A stretch of 64,000 nucleotides of DNA from Paracoccus sp. MBLB3053 (GCF_031822435.1 NZ_JAVQLW010000001.1:1738501-1802500); one strand, 5' to 3'; numbered from the stretch's first letter, positions 10,748 through 20,235 are shown. Program-made: numbers and translations. Notes: a model not told the origin generated them from the sequence alone.

Positions 10748-11386
10748 TCATATCCCCGAAAGTTCGTCGATCACCTGCATCCATAGCGTGGCGGGCTGGG
10801 CGCCAGTGACGACATGCGTGTCGCCGACAACGAATGTCGGTGCCGAACTGATACCGCGCTGGCGGGCATGGATTTCGCGCATGGCGATCTCGTCCCGGTC
10901 TTCGGTCGTCGCCAGAAGGCGGCGGATCATCTGGCCATCCATGCCGGCAGTTTCCCCGATCGCGACCAGGACATCGGGGTTGGAAATATTCTTGCCCTCG
11001 CGCCAATAGGCGCGCATCAGTCCGGACATGACAGGGGTTTGGTTGCCTTCAAGCCCCGCCCAGTGCAGCAGGCGATGCGCGTTGAGCGTATTCGGGACGC
11101 GCTCGATCAGCGAGGGGTTGATCCAGAGGCCGAGCCGCTCGGATGCCTCCATGACGGGCTTCATCGCTGCGATGATGCCTTTCTCGTCGTTGAACTTCAT
11201 CTTCATATAGGCGACGTAGTCCATGCCCGCCTGAGGCATTTGCGGGTCCAGCCGAAATGGCTGCCAGGTGATGGCAAAAGGGTGGTTCGGGCGGCTTTCC
11301 AGCGCGCGATCAAGTTCGGCCTTGCCGATCATGCACCAGGGGCAGACCGGGTCGGCAAAGATATCCAGACGGACTTGTGCGGTCAT
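10748..11386 (-). CDS. DsbA family oxidoreductase, FrnE-like
   Basis: DsbA-fold thiol oxidoreductase of 212 residues without a signal peptide, so it acts in the cytoplasm. The redox motif CPWC is near residue 15 (IFADPVCPWCMIGKAEL), and the cis-Pro region is ISSAPTFVVGD. It also carries NTLNAHRLLHWAG and GKNISNPDVLVAIGE. This pattern is that of the FrnE group, known for a role in oxidative stress in Deinococcus and named from frenolicin synthesis. ATG 11386 is preferred over ATG 11392 because AAGGA then has a suitable spacing. No partner genes adjoin. Confidence 0.85.
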   Translation of the reverse strand: MTAQVRLDIFADPVCPWCMIGKAELDRALESRPNHPFAITWQPFRLDPQMPQAGMDYVAYMKMKFNDEKGIIAAMKPVMEASERLGLWINPSLIERVPNTLNAHRLLHWAGLEGNQTPVMSGLMRAYWREGKNISNPDVLVAIGETAGMDGQMIRRLLATTEDRDEIAMREIHARQRGISSAPTFVVGDTHVVTGAQPATLWMQVIDELSGI

Positions 11387-11543
11387 CGGCATTCCTTGCG
11401 GTTTGATCTTCGAACGGGACGGAATATGGGCCCCGCAATTCTGTTCGACCCTTGCCAGAAGGCGCGGGCCAATTCACCCCGGATTCGGCCGCGAAAAGCG
11501 TGTGGTCCTTGATACTTGGACCGCTGATGCGGATGTGATGGTG

Positions 11544-12416
11544 TTAATCCGGCAGGACCGCAGGTTCGTTGTCACGCTCGGAAGGGCCACGCAGATCGGT
11601 TCCTGTATGCTGCTGCCAGGAATTTTGCAACTCTTCCCCGTCCGGCCGGCTGGTGGCAAGCCCAAGCCGCAATCCGTTCCAAGATCTCCAGTGCGGCCCG
11701 ATCAGGCCCTGCAACGCGGAAGCTCGGCCGCAAAGGATCGTGCCTCCGTGGCGCGAACCCAGCAGGGGGATCTGGTAGGGCTCGACGCCTGCCGACGGGA
11801 TCAGAACAGAGCCGCCGGCAAGCAAAGGCGCGAGCAAGCCGATTTCCAGCTGAGAGAGCTCATCCCAGCCCCCGACCTGAAGGAAGCGATCTTGGGCACA
11901 CAGGTCATGTGCCTTCACCAGAAACTGCAGCGCTGCGAGTGCCACGCGGTGCGAGCAGCCGACCCCATTCGTGGCCAGGTAGGCCGGCTGATCGGGATCG
12001 CGTTGGATGAAATCAAAACCTGCCGGTTCGCCCGCGTCCAGAAGCTGCTGGGGCGAAGCCTGCGGGACGTCCTGCCCGCAAGCGACTGCCAGCTTCTCGG
12101 CGACGATCAGCGACGGTGCAATGTCGGCCATGGGGCCGCCAACCCGTTCGGTTGCACGAAGGTCGATGGCCGGAACAAGCCCCGCAGCAATTGCGCCAAG
12201 CAGGACGATCGGAGCGGCCGGACCAGGAGGCAGGTGCAGCAGCACTTGCGCGCCGGCCTTCAGCCCCATCATCTGAAATCCGTTTGCGGTCTGCAGCACC
12301 GCCTGACGCAGCCGCGCATTCGACCAACGGTCTGCCCGGCTTAATCCTACAACCGACATGGCCAGCTTGTCGGGCGTCGCCAGACCCGGGTTCAATATGT
12401 GCTCGGCCAGGTTCAT
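11544..12416 (-). CDS. Truncated/degenerate adenylate-forming (ANL) protein
   Basis: The 290-residue protein follows the N-terminal half of acyl-CoA synthetases of the ANL superfamily: NARLRQAVLQTANGFQMMGL, VLLHLPPGPAAPIVLLGAIAAGLVP, and QPAYLATNGVGCSHR where the A3 phosphate loop (T-S-G-T-T-G-x-P-K) should be. That loop is badly degraded, with no Thr/Ser-rich run and no Lys. The chain ends near the A5 region (TGTDLRGPSERD), so the C-terminal domain of about 200 residues with the catalytic Lys is absent. The frame itself is intact, with GAGGGAA before the ATG and no continuation of homology that I can see downstream. It may be a pseudo-enzyme or a decaying ligase gene. Confidence 0.6.
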   Translation of the reverse strand: MNLAEHILNPGLATPDKLAMSVVGLSRADRWSNARLRQAVLQTANGFQMMGLKAGAQVLLHLPPGPAAPIVLLGAIAAGLVPAIDLRATERVGGPMADIAPSLIVAEKLAVACGQDVPQASPQQLLDAGEPAGFDFIQRDPDQPAYLATNGVGCSHRVALAALQFLVKAHDLCAQDRFLQVGGWDELSQLEIGLLAPLLAGGSVLIPSAGVEPYQIPLLGSRHGGTILCGRASALQGLIGPHWRSWNGLRLGLATSRPDGEELQNSWQQHTGTDLRGPSERDNEPAVLPD

Positions 12417-12496
12417 CCGAATTCCCTCTTGTCCAAGTTTGGTCGAGATAGGGATTTCGTTCGAAAGTGGAAAGGGAAAGCGGGTGCCGCCTCAAA

Positions 12497-12520
12497 TGAA
12501 AGCGGCCCGCGATGCGGGCC
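12497..12520 (-). terminator. Terminator of the cold-shock gene
   Basis: Hairpin GGCCCGC / GCGGGCC with a three-base loop, followed on the minus strand by GCTTTCATTT. It lies 26 bases after the csp stop. Confidence 0.75.
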
Positions 12521-12545
12521 ACCTGGAATTCCGTTTTCTGCTGGA

Positions 12546-12752
12546 TCAGAGCAGTTTCAGATCTGCGGCCGAGCTGCGACCGTCGCGGCCGGACTGCAGT
12601 TCATAGCTGATCTTCTGATTGTCGTTCAGGCCGGTCAGACCTGCGCGTTCCACGGCCGAGATGTGGACGAACACGTCCTTGCCGCCATCATCGGGTGCGA
12701 TGAAGCCGTAGCCTTTGGTGGCATTGAACCATTTCACAGTGCCGGTAGCCAT
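12546..12752 (-). CDS. Cold-shock protein, CspA family
   Basis: Single-stranded nucleic-acid binding protein of 68 residues made of one cold-shock domain. RNP1 is KGYGFI (residues 13-18) and RNP2 is VFVHIS (residues 27-32), both intact, preceded by the typical [10 protein letters not shown]. It acts as an RNA chaperone and antiterminator. GGAGAGA precedes the ATG. About 130 bases of upstream sequence without another gene could be the long 5' leader that is usual for csp mRNAs. A terminator follows at 12497-12520, so it is a single-gene unit. Confidence 0.95.
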   Translation of the reverse strand: MATGTVKWFNATKGYGFIAPDDGGKDVFVHISAVERAGLTGLNDNQKISYELQSGRDGRSSAADLKLL

Positions 12753-12912
12753 AATACCGTCTCTCCTTCAAAACATCCCGGTGCGTAATTGCGCCGGGCC
12801 GTGCAGCCCTTACTCGTATATTCCGGCTGCCCCGTTAAAGGAGGAGCGGTAGAAAGTAGTGCTCACGCGTTCGAGAGGATGAACGATTCGTTAAAAAAGG
12901 CAAGCAATAATG

Positions 12913-12949
12913 CGCCGAACGCCCTGGTCTGAAACCAGAGCCCTCGGCG
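12913..12949 (-). terminator. Terminator of thrS
   Basis: Imperfect long stem: outer arms CGCCGA / TCGGCG and inner arms CTGGT / ACCAG. It lies about 40 bases beyond the thrS stop and is followed on the minus strand by CATTATTG and later a T-run. Confidence 0.65.
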
Positions 12950-12986
12950 TGATGAGCAATTTATTGCTGATCAAATGACGATTTTG

Positions 12987-14933
12987 TCAGCGTTGGTCGG
13001 GTGGCGTGGCTTCAGCCAGAAGCTGTTGAATAGCCTCGTCAAGCTTCAGACTGTTGCTGCCCTGTTTGTCAAGCCTGCGTATCGAAACACTGCCATCTTC
13101 GACCTCTTTCATGCCGATCGCCATGATGACGGGAACCTTGCCGACCGAGTGCTCGCGCACCTTATAGTTGATCTTTTCGTTCCTTGTGTCGGCCTCGGCT
13201 CTCAGGCCCACGGCACGAAGCGCCTTCACGACGTCGTGAACGTAATCGTCCGCCCCCGAGACGATCGAGGCCACGACGATCTGGCGCGGCGCGAGCCAGA
13301 GCGGCATCTTGCCCGCATAGTTCTCGATGAGAATGCCGATGAAGCGCTCAAAGCTGCCCAAGACGGCGCGATGCAGCATGACGGGCATGTGCTTGTGGCC
13401 ATCCTCCGCGACGAATTCCGCGCCCAGACGGTCCGGCAGGTTGAAGTCGCATTGGAAGGTGCCGCATTGCCATTCCCGGCCAATCGCGTCGGTCAGCTTG
13501 AAGTCGAGCTTCGGGCCATAGAAGGCGCCGTCGCCAGGATTGACCTCATAGGGCAGGCCAAGATGCTCGATCGCGCCGGCTAGCGCTGCCTCGGCCTTGT
13601 CCCAGATCTCGTCCGAGCCAACACGGACATCGGGGCGGGTCGACAGCTTGATGTCGAACTTCTCGAAGCCGAGATCCTTGTAGACCGAGGAAAGAAGCTC
13701 GATGAAGCCCGCGCATTCCTGCTGGATCTGGTCTTCGGTGCAGAAGATATGCGCATCGTCCTGGACGAAGCCGCGCACGCGCATCAGCCCGTGCATCGAA
13801 CCCGAGGATTCGTAGCGGTGGCACGAGCCGAATTCCGCAAGGCGCAAGGGCAGGTCGCGATAGGATTTGAGGCCCTGGTTATAGACCTGGACGTGGCAGG
13901 GGCAGTTCATCGGCTTCAGCGCGTTGATGCGCTTTTCCTTCGCGCCTTCCTCGTCCACTTCGACGATGAACATGTTCTCGCGGTACGCTTCCCAATGGCC
14001 CGACTTCTCCCACAGGATGCGGTCGACGACTTGGGGCGTCTTGATTTCCTTGTAATCCGCGCGGATCAGGCGGCGGCGCATATAGGCTTCAAGCTCGCGA
14101 TAGACGGTCCAGCCATTCGGGTGCCAGAACACCATGCCCGGCGCTTCTTCCTGGAAGTGGAAGAGTTCCATTTCCTTGCCCAGCTTGCGGTGGTCGCGCT
14201 TGGCGGCCTCTTCGAGCATGGTCATGTGGGCCTTGAGGTCGTCGCGATTGCGGAAGGCGACGCCATAGATGCGCTGCAGCATCGGGCGCGAGGCATCGCC
14301 CAGCCAATAGGCGCCGGCTACATGGGTCAGCTTGAACGCATCGGCCGGAACCTGGCCGGTTGTCTGCAGGTGCGGGCCTCGGCAGAGATCCTGCCAATCG
14401 CCATGCCAATACATCCGCAGATCCTCACCTTCGGGGATGCGGTTGATCAGCTCGACCTTGAAGGGCTCGCCTGCTGCCTCGTAATGGGCGATGGCACGGG
14501 CGCGGTCCCAAACCTCGGTGCGGACCGGCTCGCGGGCGGCGATGATCTGCTTCATCTTGGCCTCGATCTGGCCAAGGTCTTCGGGGGTAAACGCCTCGGC
14601 GCGGTCGAAGTCATAGAACCAGCCCTGATCGCGGACCGGGCCGATGGTGACTTTGACGTCGGGCCAGATCTCTTGCACCGCGCGGGCCATGATATGGGCC
14701 AGATCGTGACGGATCAGTTCCAGCGCGGGCGCGCTGTCCTTCATCGTGTTGATCGAGATCTTGCCCGATCGATCGATCGGCCATTGCAGGTCGACATGCT
14801 GGCCGTCGAGATTGGCCGAGATCGCATTCTTGGCAAGGCTGGGGGCGATGGAGGCTGCGACTTCGGCGGCGGTGATGCCGGCGGGATAGTCGCGCGAATT
14901 GCCATCGGGGAATGTGAGGGAGATCTGGGACAT
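12987..14933 (-). CDS. thrS: Threonyl-tRNA synthetase
   Basis: Class II synthetase that charges tRNA-Thr. The 648-residue protein has the TGS domain at residues 1-60 ([20 protein letters not shown]), the editing domain ([19 protein letters not shown], a variant of the HxxxH site), motif 1 region [20 protein letters not shown], the zinc site with CPCH at about residues 344-347, motif 2 [18 protein letters not shown], and the C-terminal anticodon-binding domain. ATG 14933 is chosen because GAGGAGG precedes it; an in-frame start at 14963 has none. Confidence 0.97.
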   Translation of the reverse strand: MSQISLTFPDGNSRDYPAGITAAEVAASIAPSLAKNAISANLDGQHVDLQWPIDRSGKISINTMKDSAPALELIRHDLAHIMARAVQEIWPDVKVTIGPVRDQGWFYDFDRAEAFTPEDLGQIEAKMKQIIAAREPVRTEVWDRARAIAHYEAAGEPFKVELINRIPEGEDLRMYWHGDWQDLCRGPHLQTTGQVPADAFKLTHVAGAYWLGDASRPMLQRIYGVAFRNRDDLKAHMTMLEEAAKRDHRKLGKEMELFHFQEEAPGMVFWHPNGWTVYRELEAYMRRRLIRADYKEIKTPQVVDRILWEKSGHWEAYRENMFIVEVDEEGAKEKRINALKPMNCPCHVQVYNQGLKSYRDLPLRLAEFGSCHRYESSGSMHGLMRVRGFVQDDAHIFCTEDQIQQECAGFIELLSSVYKDLGFEKFDIKLSTRPDVRVGSDEIWDKAEAALAGAIEHLGLPYEVNPGDGAFYGPKLDFKLTDAIGREWQCGTFQCDFNLPDRLGAEFVAEDGHKHMPVMLHRAVLGSFERFIGILIENYAGKMPLWLAPRQIVVASIVSGADDYVHDVVKALRAVGLRAEADTRNEKINYKVREHSVGKVPVIMAIGMKEVEDGSVSIRRLDKQGSNSLKLDEAIQQLLAEATPPDQR

Positions 14934-15095
14934 GCTCGTCCTCCTCGTCGGTTTGGCGCCCACGGAACGCCCGGTTGCGGGTTATGTCGCGCGGGTTTGG
15001 ACGGATTGAGACAGCTTGTCAATCCGGTTAGGGAAGGGGCGGGGGCTTTGGTCCTGCCGCAATTGCGGCCTTCTGACTGACCAATTTGGGATCGG

Positions 15096-15842
15096 ATGAT
15101 GACGGAATTTCTGGAAACGACACAGGGTCGGAAGATCGCCTATAGCCGAATACCGGGCGAGGGGCCCGGGATCGTCTTCCTGGGCGGCTTCAAGTCGGAC
15201 ATGCAGGGCACCAAGGCGATCTGGCTTGAGGACTGGGCGCGCAGGCAGGGGCGTCCCTATCTGCGTTTCGACTATTCCGGCCATGGCGAATCGTCGTGCC
15301 GCTTCGAAGACGGGTGCATTGGCGATTGGCTGATCGATGCACGGTCTGCCATCGCCGCGCTGACGGAAGGGCCGCAGGTTCTTGTCGGCTCAAGCATGGG
15401 GGGCTGGATCGGGCTGCTGCTGGCGCGTGACATGCCTGAACGGGTCGCAGGGCTGATTACGATCGCCGCCGCGCCTGATTTCACCGAGCAGGGGTTCTGG
15501 CCGGAATTGTCCGAAGAGCAGCGAGAGACGATCATGCGTGAAGGGCAGTTGGCCTTGCCCAGCGAATATGGCGACCCCTATGTCATTACCCGCAAGCTGA
15601 TCGAGGATGGGCGCAACCATCTGGTCATGTCCCGGCCGCTTGATCTGCCATTCCCGACACGCTTCCTGCAGGGCACGGCCGATAACGACGTTCCGCTGGA
15701 ATGGGCCTCGGCCTTGCTGGCGCATGCGACGGGCACGGATATGCGACTGACCCTGGTCAAGGGTGCCGACCACCGGTTTTCGACGGATGAATGCATGGAA
15801 TTGATCGGCGCGTCAGTCGCCGAGGTTCTTGCCCGCATTTGA
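15096..15842 (+). CDS. Alpha/beta hydrolase (ABHD10-like)
   Basis: Alpha/beta hydrolase of 248 residues. It shows an oxyanion region VFLGGFKSDMQGTKA, the strand RFDYSGHGESS, the nucleophile elbow GSSMGG (Ser near residue 99), an acid candidate in QGTADNDVP, and the His in KGADHRFS. The FLGGF-SDM-GTKA pattern is that of the ABHD10-type group, which in eukaryotes removes acyl or glucuronyl groups; the bacterial substrate is unknown. Two ATG codons stand in tandem at 15096 and 15099. It is convergent with phaZ and separated from it by a bidirectional terminator. Confidence 0.82.
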   Translation: MMTEFLETTQGRKIAYSRIPGEGPGIVFLGGFKSDMQGTKAIWLEDWARRQGRPYLRFDYSGHGESSCRFEDGCIGDWLIDARSAIAALTEGPQVLVGSSMGGWIGLLLARDMPERVAGLITIAAAPDFTEQGFWPELSEEQRETIMREGQLALPSEYGDPYVITRKLIEDGRNHLVMSRPLDLPFPTRFLQGTADNDVPLEWASALLAHATGTDMRLTLVKGADHRFSTDECMELIGASVAEVLARI

Positions 15843-15850
15843 AACCGCTC

Positions 15851-15874
15851 TGGGCCGGGATTGTCCGGCCCAGC
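15851..15874. terminator. Bidirectional terminator between the hydrolase and phaZ
   Basis: Perfect nine-base arms CTGGGCCGG / CCGGCCCAG around GATTGT, placed between two convergent stop codons. The minus-strand exit contains GGTTTC, a weak T-tract. Confidence 0.7.
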
Positions 15875-15895
15875 TCCGCGTGCCTGCCAGGGGGC

Positions 15896-17242
15896 TCAGA
15901 CCGCGATCTTGCCGTCCTCATCGCTCGAGATCGACCGACCGCAATCGACCGGGCTCGGTCCTCCTCTGCGGCGCTTGGCCGGTTTCGTGGGCGAGGAGAT
16001 CTGTTCGTCGATGAAATCAAGGACCAGCGGCCGGATGTTCAGCCGCCAGCTCTTGCCCGCAAAGATGCCGTAATGGCCGGCACCCGGCTCGAGGTGCTGC
16101 TGCTTGCGACTGTCGGGAACCCCCGAGCAAAGCTCGAGCGCCGCGACACATTGGCCCGGAGCCGAGATATCATCATTGGCCCCTTCGACCGTCATCACCG
16201 CCACGCTTGTGATCTTGGTCAGGTCCACAGGCTTGCCGTTCACGGTGAACGAATTTCGGGCGATCTCGCGGGTCTTGAAGATGCGTTCGACGGTCGACAG
16301 ATAAAACTCGGCCGTCATGTCCATGACCGCCAGGTATTCGTCATAGAAGGTATTGTGCTTGTCGCCTTCCGATGCCTCGCCGCGGGCTTCGGCGAAAACC
16401 TGGTTCAGGAAAGCGCGTGCATGGGTATCGGCGTTCATCGCGATGAAGGATGTAAGCTGCGCAAGACCGGGATAGACCATTCGCCCGGCGCCGCGGTATT
16501 TGAAGCCGACCTGCTGGATCAGCATGAAGTCGAGTTCGCCCATGGTCATCCGATTGCCGAAATCGGTCACTTCGGTCGCCGCCGCGTCGGGGTCTATCGG
16601 GCCGCCGATCAGGATCAGCGAACGAGGTTGCGCTTGGGGTTCTTCTTCTGCAAGCACGGCCGTTGCCGCGAGGGCGAGAGGGGCCGGCTGGCAGACCGCG
16701 ATCACGTTCGTGTCAGGGCCCAGGTGGCGAATGAAGTCGACGAGATACTGCGTGTAATCCTCGATGTCGAACTTGCCGGCGCTGACGGGAATGTCGCGCG
16801 CGTTGTGCCAATCTGTCACATAGACGTCGCAATCGGGCAGCAGTGAAGTGACAGTGGTGCGCAGCAAGGTCGCGTAATGTCCCGACATCGGCGCCACGAG
16901 AAGAACTTTGCGGGGCAGGGGCGGGCGACGAGCCACGCGGAAATGGACGAGGTCACCGAAATCACGTTTCAGGACAGGCTCGACATAGACGATGTGATCC
17001 TGACCGTCTTCCGAGACGATGGGCGGGATTTCCCAGTCAGGTTTGATGACCATGCGCGAAAAGCTCCGCTCGGTCACTCGGCCCCATGCCGACATCAGCT
17101 TGAAAGCGGGGTGGGGGATGAGCGCGAAGGCCGGATAGGATCCCATGGCGCGTGCGGTGGCGCCCAGCCATTCGTTCGTGTTTCGGATCGTCTCCATCGC
17201 ATCGTAGGAAATGATACCCTTAACACCCTTGTAACTCGCCAT
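15896..17242 (-). CDS. phaZ: Intracellular polyhydroxyalkanoate depolymerase
   Basis: Degrades stored PHA granules to hydroxyacids. The protein of about 448 residues belongs to the intracellular PhaZ type: APMSGHYATLLRTTVTSLLPD is the core signature, VYVTDWHNARDIP follows, the nucleophile is the Cys of VCQP, the acid lies in GANDDISAPGQ, and the His in EPGAGHYGIFAGKSW. The Cys-Asp-His triad is known from the Cupriavidus enzyme. The C-terminal tail is Lys/Arg-rich (KPAKRRRGGPSP). The start is uncertain: ATG 17242 is taken, ATG 17197 and GTG 17284 are possible. It is divergent from phaC, a usual arrangement in this family. Confidence 0.9.
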   Translation of the reverse strand: MASYKGVKGIISYDAMETIRNTNEWLGATARAMGSYPAFALIPHPAFKLMSAWGRVTERSFSRMVIKPDWEIPPIVSEDGQDHIVYVEPVLKRDFGDLVHFRVARRPPLPRKVLLVAPMSGHYATLLRTTVTSLLPDCDVYVTDWHNARDIPVSAGKFDIEDYTQYLVDFIRHLGPDTNVIAVCQPAPLALAATAVLAEEEPQAQPRSLILIGGPIDPDAAATEVTDFGNRMTMGELDFMLIQQVGFKYRGAGRMVYPGLAQLTSFIAMNADTHARAFLNQVFAEARGEASEGDKHNTFYDEYLAVMDMTAEFYLSTVERIFKTREIARNSFTVNGKPVDLTKITSVAVMTVEGANDDISAPGQCVAALELCSGVPDSRKQQHLEPGAGHYGIFAGKSWRLNIRPLVLDFIDEQISSPTKPAKRRRGGPSPVDCGRSISSDEDGKIAV

Positions 17243-17344
17243 CCTGTGAACCTGTATCTGATTGAGGCAGGCCGAGCAGGACACGGCTTTACCTGCGTTT
17301 CGGGACAGGCATAATGATTTTACGCTCAGGGAGGATTGTCAATT

Positions 17345-19660
17345 ATGGCGGACAAGGACGGTAAGCCGGCCAACCCCTCGGGAAAGGACGCTGCGGCAAA
17401 ATCGGGCAGTCGTCCGGGTGCAAAGGGTGGACGAGCCCAGGCATCGGACCAGGCCGGAGCTGACAAGCCCAATGCCAGCTCGGTCAAGGCGGCCGCCAAG
17501 CCAGCCGGTGCAAAGGCAGTGACATCGCGGACGAAGCGGGAGGCTGCAAAACAGAACCCCGAAGTCGCCATGGAACAAGCCGCGACCCGAGGGGCGACAA
17601 AAAAGACGGACGCTCCGGTCGAGCGGTCCGCGCCCGCGCAGGCGGCGGTGGCGAAGTCTGCCAGCACATCGGCCGGTACGAAAGCCACGAAGAGAGGCCC
17701 GGGCCGTGCTCGAACCGCAGCGCGCGCCGATACCCGAACCACGACACACCGCAAGCCGAAGGCTCCGACTTCCCGCGGGAAAGAGAAGGTCGGTTCCGCG
17801 GATATGGTTTCCGAGACCGGAAAGCAGCCCGACATCGCACCGGCGGAAGCCGGAAACGCTCCCGAACACTCAACTGCCGCTTTTATCGAGGCGGCGGTGG
17901 GGCCTGGCAGTCGCCTTCCTGAACAGCTCGTCGCCAATATCGAACGCATCGAGACCCTGACCCAGAGGCTGATCAATGCGCTGGCCATGCGCGAGCCGAA
18001 AAATCCGGGCGTCGAGGCACCGGGTCCCGATCTGTTCACCACCGCAGCAAGCGGATGGCTGAAGCTGCTCTCGGAGCAGCCCGAAAAAGTGTTGAGCCAG
18101 CAGGTCCATTACTGGGGGGAAACCCTTCGTCATTTCGCCGAAGCACAGGCAGCTCTTGCGCGGGGCACCTTCCGCGCGCCGCCGGATGACCGACCGAGAG
18201 ATCGGCGCTTTTCCAATCCGCTCTGGGAAAGTCACCCGTATTTCAATTTCATCAAGCGCCAGTACCAGATCAATGCGGAAGCGATGTCCAAGGCGGCTCA
18301 GGACCTTGGTGTCCACGATATGACCGACCGAAGGCGGATCGAGTGGTTCACGCGCCAGATGATCGACATGATGGCGCCGACGAACTTTCTCGCGACCAAT
18401 CCCGACGCATTGGAGAAAGCGGTCGAAACCGAGGGTGAAAGCCTTGTCCGGGGTCTCGAGAACCTCGTTCGTGACGTCGAACGGCATGGTGGCGAGATGA
18501 TCGTCTCGCTCGCCGATCGCGAGGCGTTTCAGGTGGGCGAGGATATCGGCACCACCGCGGGCACCGTGGTTGCCCGCACGCCGCTGTTCGAACTTATCCA
18601 GTACAAACCAACGACCCAGCAGGTGCATGAAACTCCGCTGGTCATCTTTCCTCCGTGGATCAACAAGTTCTACATCCTCGACCTCAAGCCTCAGAACAGC
18701 CTCATCAAGTGGATCGTCGATCAGGGCTATACGTTGTTCGTCGTAGCCTGGAAAAACCCCGACACGAGCTATGGCGATACGGGGATGGAAGATTACGTCT
18801 CGGCCTATCTGGATGCGATGGACCGGGTTCTTGATCTTTCGGACCAGCCCAGGTTGAACGTCATCGGCTATTGCATTGCGGGAACGACGCTGGCGCTGAC
18901 GCTGTCCTTGTTGAAGCAGCGGGGAGACGAGCGGGTCAAATCGGCGACGTTCTTCACGACCCTGACAGATTTTTCCGATCAGGGTGAGTTCACCGCCTTT
19001 CTCCAGGAGGATTTCGTTTCGGGGATCGAGGCCGAGGCCTCGCGCACCGGGGTGCTCAGTTCGCAGTTGATGACAAGGACCTTCAGCTTCCTTCGTGCGA
19101 ATGACCTTGTCTGGGCCCCGGCGATCCGCAGCTATATGTTGGGCGAGGCGCCGCCGGCCTTCGATCTGCTGTTCTGGAACGGAGACGGCACGAACCTTCC
19201 GGGTCGGATGGCAATCGAATACCTTCGTGGGCTCTGCCAGAAGAACGCATTCGTCGGTGAAGGATTCAAGGTCTTCGATCAGATCCTGAACGTACGCGAT
19301 GTGACCGTTCCGCTCTGTGCCATCGCCTGTGAGGCTGACCACATCGCGCCCGCCAAGGACAGTTGGCGCGGCGTTTCGATGATGGGGTCGCAGGACAAGA
19401 CTTTCATCCTTTCCCAGTCGGGCCATATCGCCGGGATCATCAACCCCCCCGGAAAGATGAAATATGGTCATTACACGTCCGCCGCAGGGTTCCAGAAGGG
19501 CTTCGATGCATGGCGCGATGCGGCAGATTTCCATGAGGGGAGCTGGTGGCCCACATGGGAGAAGTGGCTGTCCAGACATTCCGGGCGCATGATCGCCACG
19601 CGTGATCCCGGGGCCGGCCTTGGACCCGCGCCGGGGACCTATGTCCATGAAACGTCTTGA
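17345..19660 (+). CDS. phaC: Class I polyhydroxyalkanoate synthase with a long basic N-terminal extension
   Basis: Polymerises hydroxyacyl-CoA into PHA at the granule surface. Of 771 residues, about 1-165 form a Lys/Ala/Arg/Thr/Pro-rich, predictably disordered tail with pieces such as AAAKPAGAKAV and KSASTSAGTKATKRG. Class I synthases are normally 560-630 residues. The synthase proper follows, with HYWGETLRHF, ESHPYFNFIKRQY and the alpha/beta core. The lipase-like box GYCIAGT has Cys 510, and the acid is Asp 665 in EADHIAP, with His 694 in SGHIAG, so the triad is complete. ATG 17345 is chosen because GGGAGG stands about ten bases upstream; TTG 17336 is too close to it. Confidence 0.95.
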   Translation: MADKDGKPANPSGKDAAAKSGSRPGAKGGRAQASDQAGADKPNASSVKAAAKPAGAKAVTSRTKREAAKQNPEVAMEQAATRGATKKTDAPVERSAPAQAAVAKSASTSAGTKATKRGPGRARTAARADTRTTTHRKPKAPTSRGKEKVGSADMVSETGKQPDIAPAEAGNAPEHSTAAFIEAAVGPGSRLPEQLVANIERIETLTQRLINALAMREPKNPGVEAPGPDLFTTAASGWLKLLSEQPEKVLSQQVHYWGETLRHFAEAQAALARGTFRAPPDDRPRDRRFSNPLWESHPYFNFIKRQYQINAEAMSKAAQDLGVHDMTDRRRIEWFTRQMIDMMAPTNFLATNPDALEKAVETEGESLVRGLENLVRDVERHGGEMIVSLADREAFQVGEDIGTTAGTVVARTPLFELIQYKPTTQQVHETPLVIFPPWINKFYILDLKPQNSLIKWIVDQGYTLFVVAWKNPDTSYGDTGMEDYVSAYLDAMDRVLDLSDQPRLNVIGYCIAGTTLALTLSLLKQRGDERVKSATFFTTLTDFSDQGEFTAFLQEDFVSGIEAEASRTGVLSSQLMTRTFSFLRANDLVWAPAIRSYMLGEAPPAFDLLFWNGDGTNLPGRMAIEYLRGLCQKNAFVGEGFKVFDQILNVRDVTVPLCAIACEADHIAPAKDSWRGVSMMGSQDKTFILSQSGHIAGIINPPGKMKYGHYTSAAGFQKGFDAWRDAADFHEGSWWPTWEKWLSRHSGRMIATRDPGAGLGPAPGTYVHETS

Positions 19661-19690
19661 GAGGTTTTCGCTGCGCTGCGGCGAAAACTA

Positions 19691-19719
19691 TTGAAATGCT
19701 GCAGTGCAGCATTTATATT
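19691..19719 (+). promoter_or_regulatory. phaP promoter with PhaR operator in the spacer
   Basis: A -35 hexamer TTGAAA (19691-19696) and a -10 hexamer TATATT (19714-19719) are 17 bases apart. The spacer holds a palindrome with arms AAATGCTGC / GCAGCATTT around AGT (19694-19714). Its core CTGC-N3-GCAG is the binding pattern reported for PhaR of Paracoccus denitrificans. A bound PhaR would block RNA polymerase directly. Confidence 0.8.
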
Positions 19720-19776
19720 GAAAGTCGTGGAAGGTAACCGGCGCTTCAAATCCGCGCGCCACCCAAGGAGACGGAA

Positions 19777-20235
19777 ATGGCCAAGACCCCTGACTTCACC
19801 AAGACCATGCAAGAGATGATGGCGAAATTCCCGGTCGACACCTCGTCCTTCCAGGACGCGTTCAAGTCACAGACCGCGCTGGGCGAGAAGATGGCCAAAG
19901 TGGCTCTGGCTGCGGCCGAGCGCTCGACCGAAATTTCCGCGCAATGGGCCAAGGACACCATCTCGCGCATGGGCGAACTTGCCAGCTCCAAGGACGACCC
20001 GGCTGAATATGCCAAGGCCATGAGCGATTTTGCGACCGCCGCGACCGAAATGGCGGCTGAGCACATGGCCGCCTTTGCCGAAGTGGCCAAGAAGGTCCAG
20101 ATGGACACGGTCGACCTGATGCTGACGGCTGGCAAGGACATCGCGGCCGAGACGCAGAAAGTTGCCGAAACCGCGACGCGCGAGACGCAGGCGGCGGTCA
20201 AGAAAGCCACTGCAGCTGCGACCGCCAAGTCCTGA
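19777..20235 (+). CDS. phaP: Phasin (PHA granule coat protein)
   Basis: Phasin of 152 residues that covers the PHA granule and controls its size and number. The sequence is almost wholly helical and amphipathic: phasin core QTALGEKMAKVALAAAERST, then WAKDTISRMGELASSK, and an Ala/Lys-rich tail AAVKKATAAATAKS. There are no Cys residues and one Trp. AAGGAG precedes the ATG. It follows phaC by 116 bases and has its own promoter with a PhaR site in the spacer, so it should be strongly induced when granules draw PhaR away. A terminator follows. Confidence 0.95.
   Translation: MAKTPDFTKTMQEMMAKFPVDTSSFQDAFKSQTALGEKMAKVALAAAERSTEISAQWAKDTISRMGELASSKDDPAEYAKAMSDFATAATEMAAEHMAAFAEVAKKVQMDTVDLMLTAGKDIAAETQKVAETATRETQAAVKKATAAATAKS

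Noticed and set aside
17870-19648. Minus-strand frame of 592 codons across phaC
   Set aside because: It is antisense to the intact phaC with its full catalytic triad, and no family resemblance is visible.
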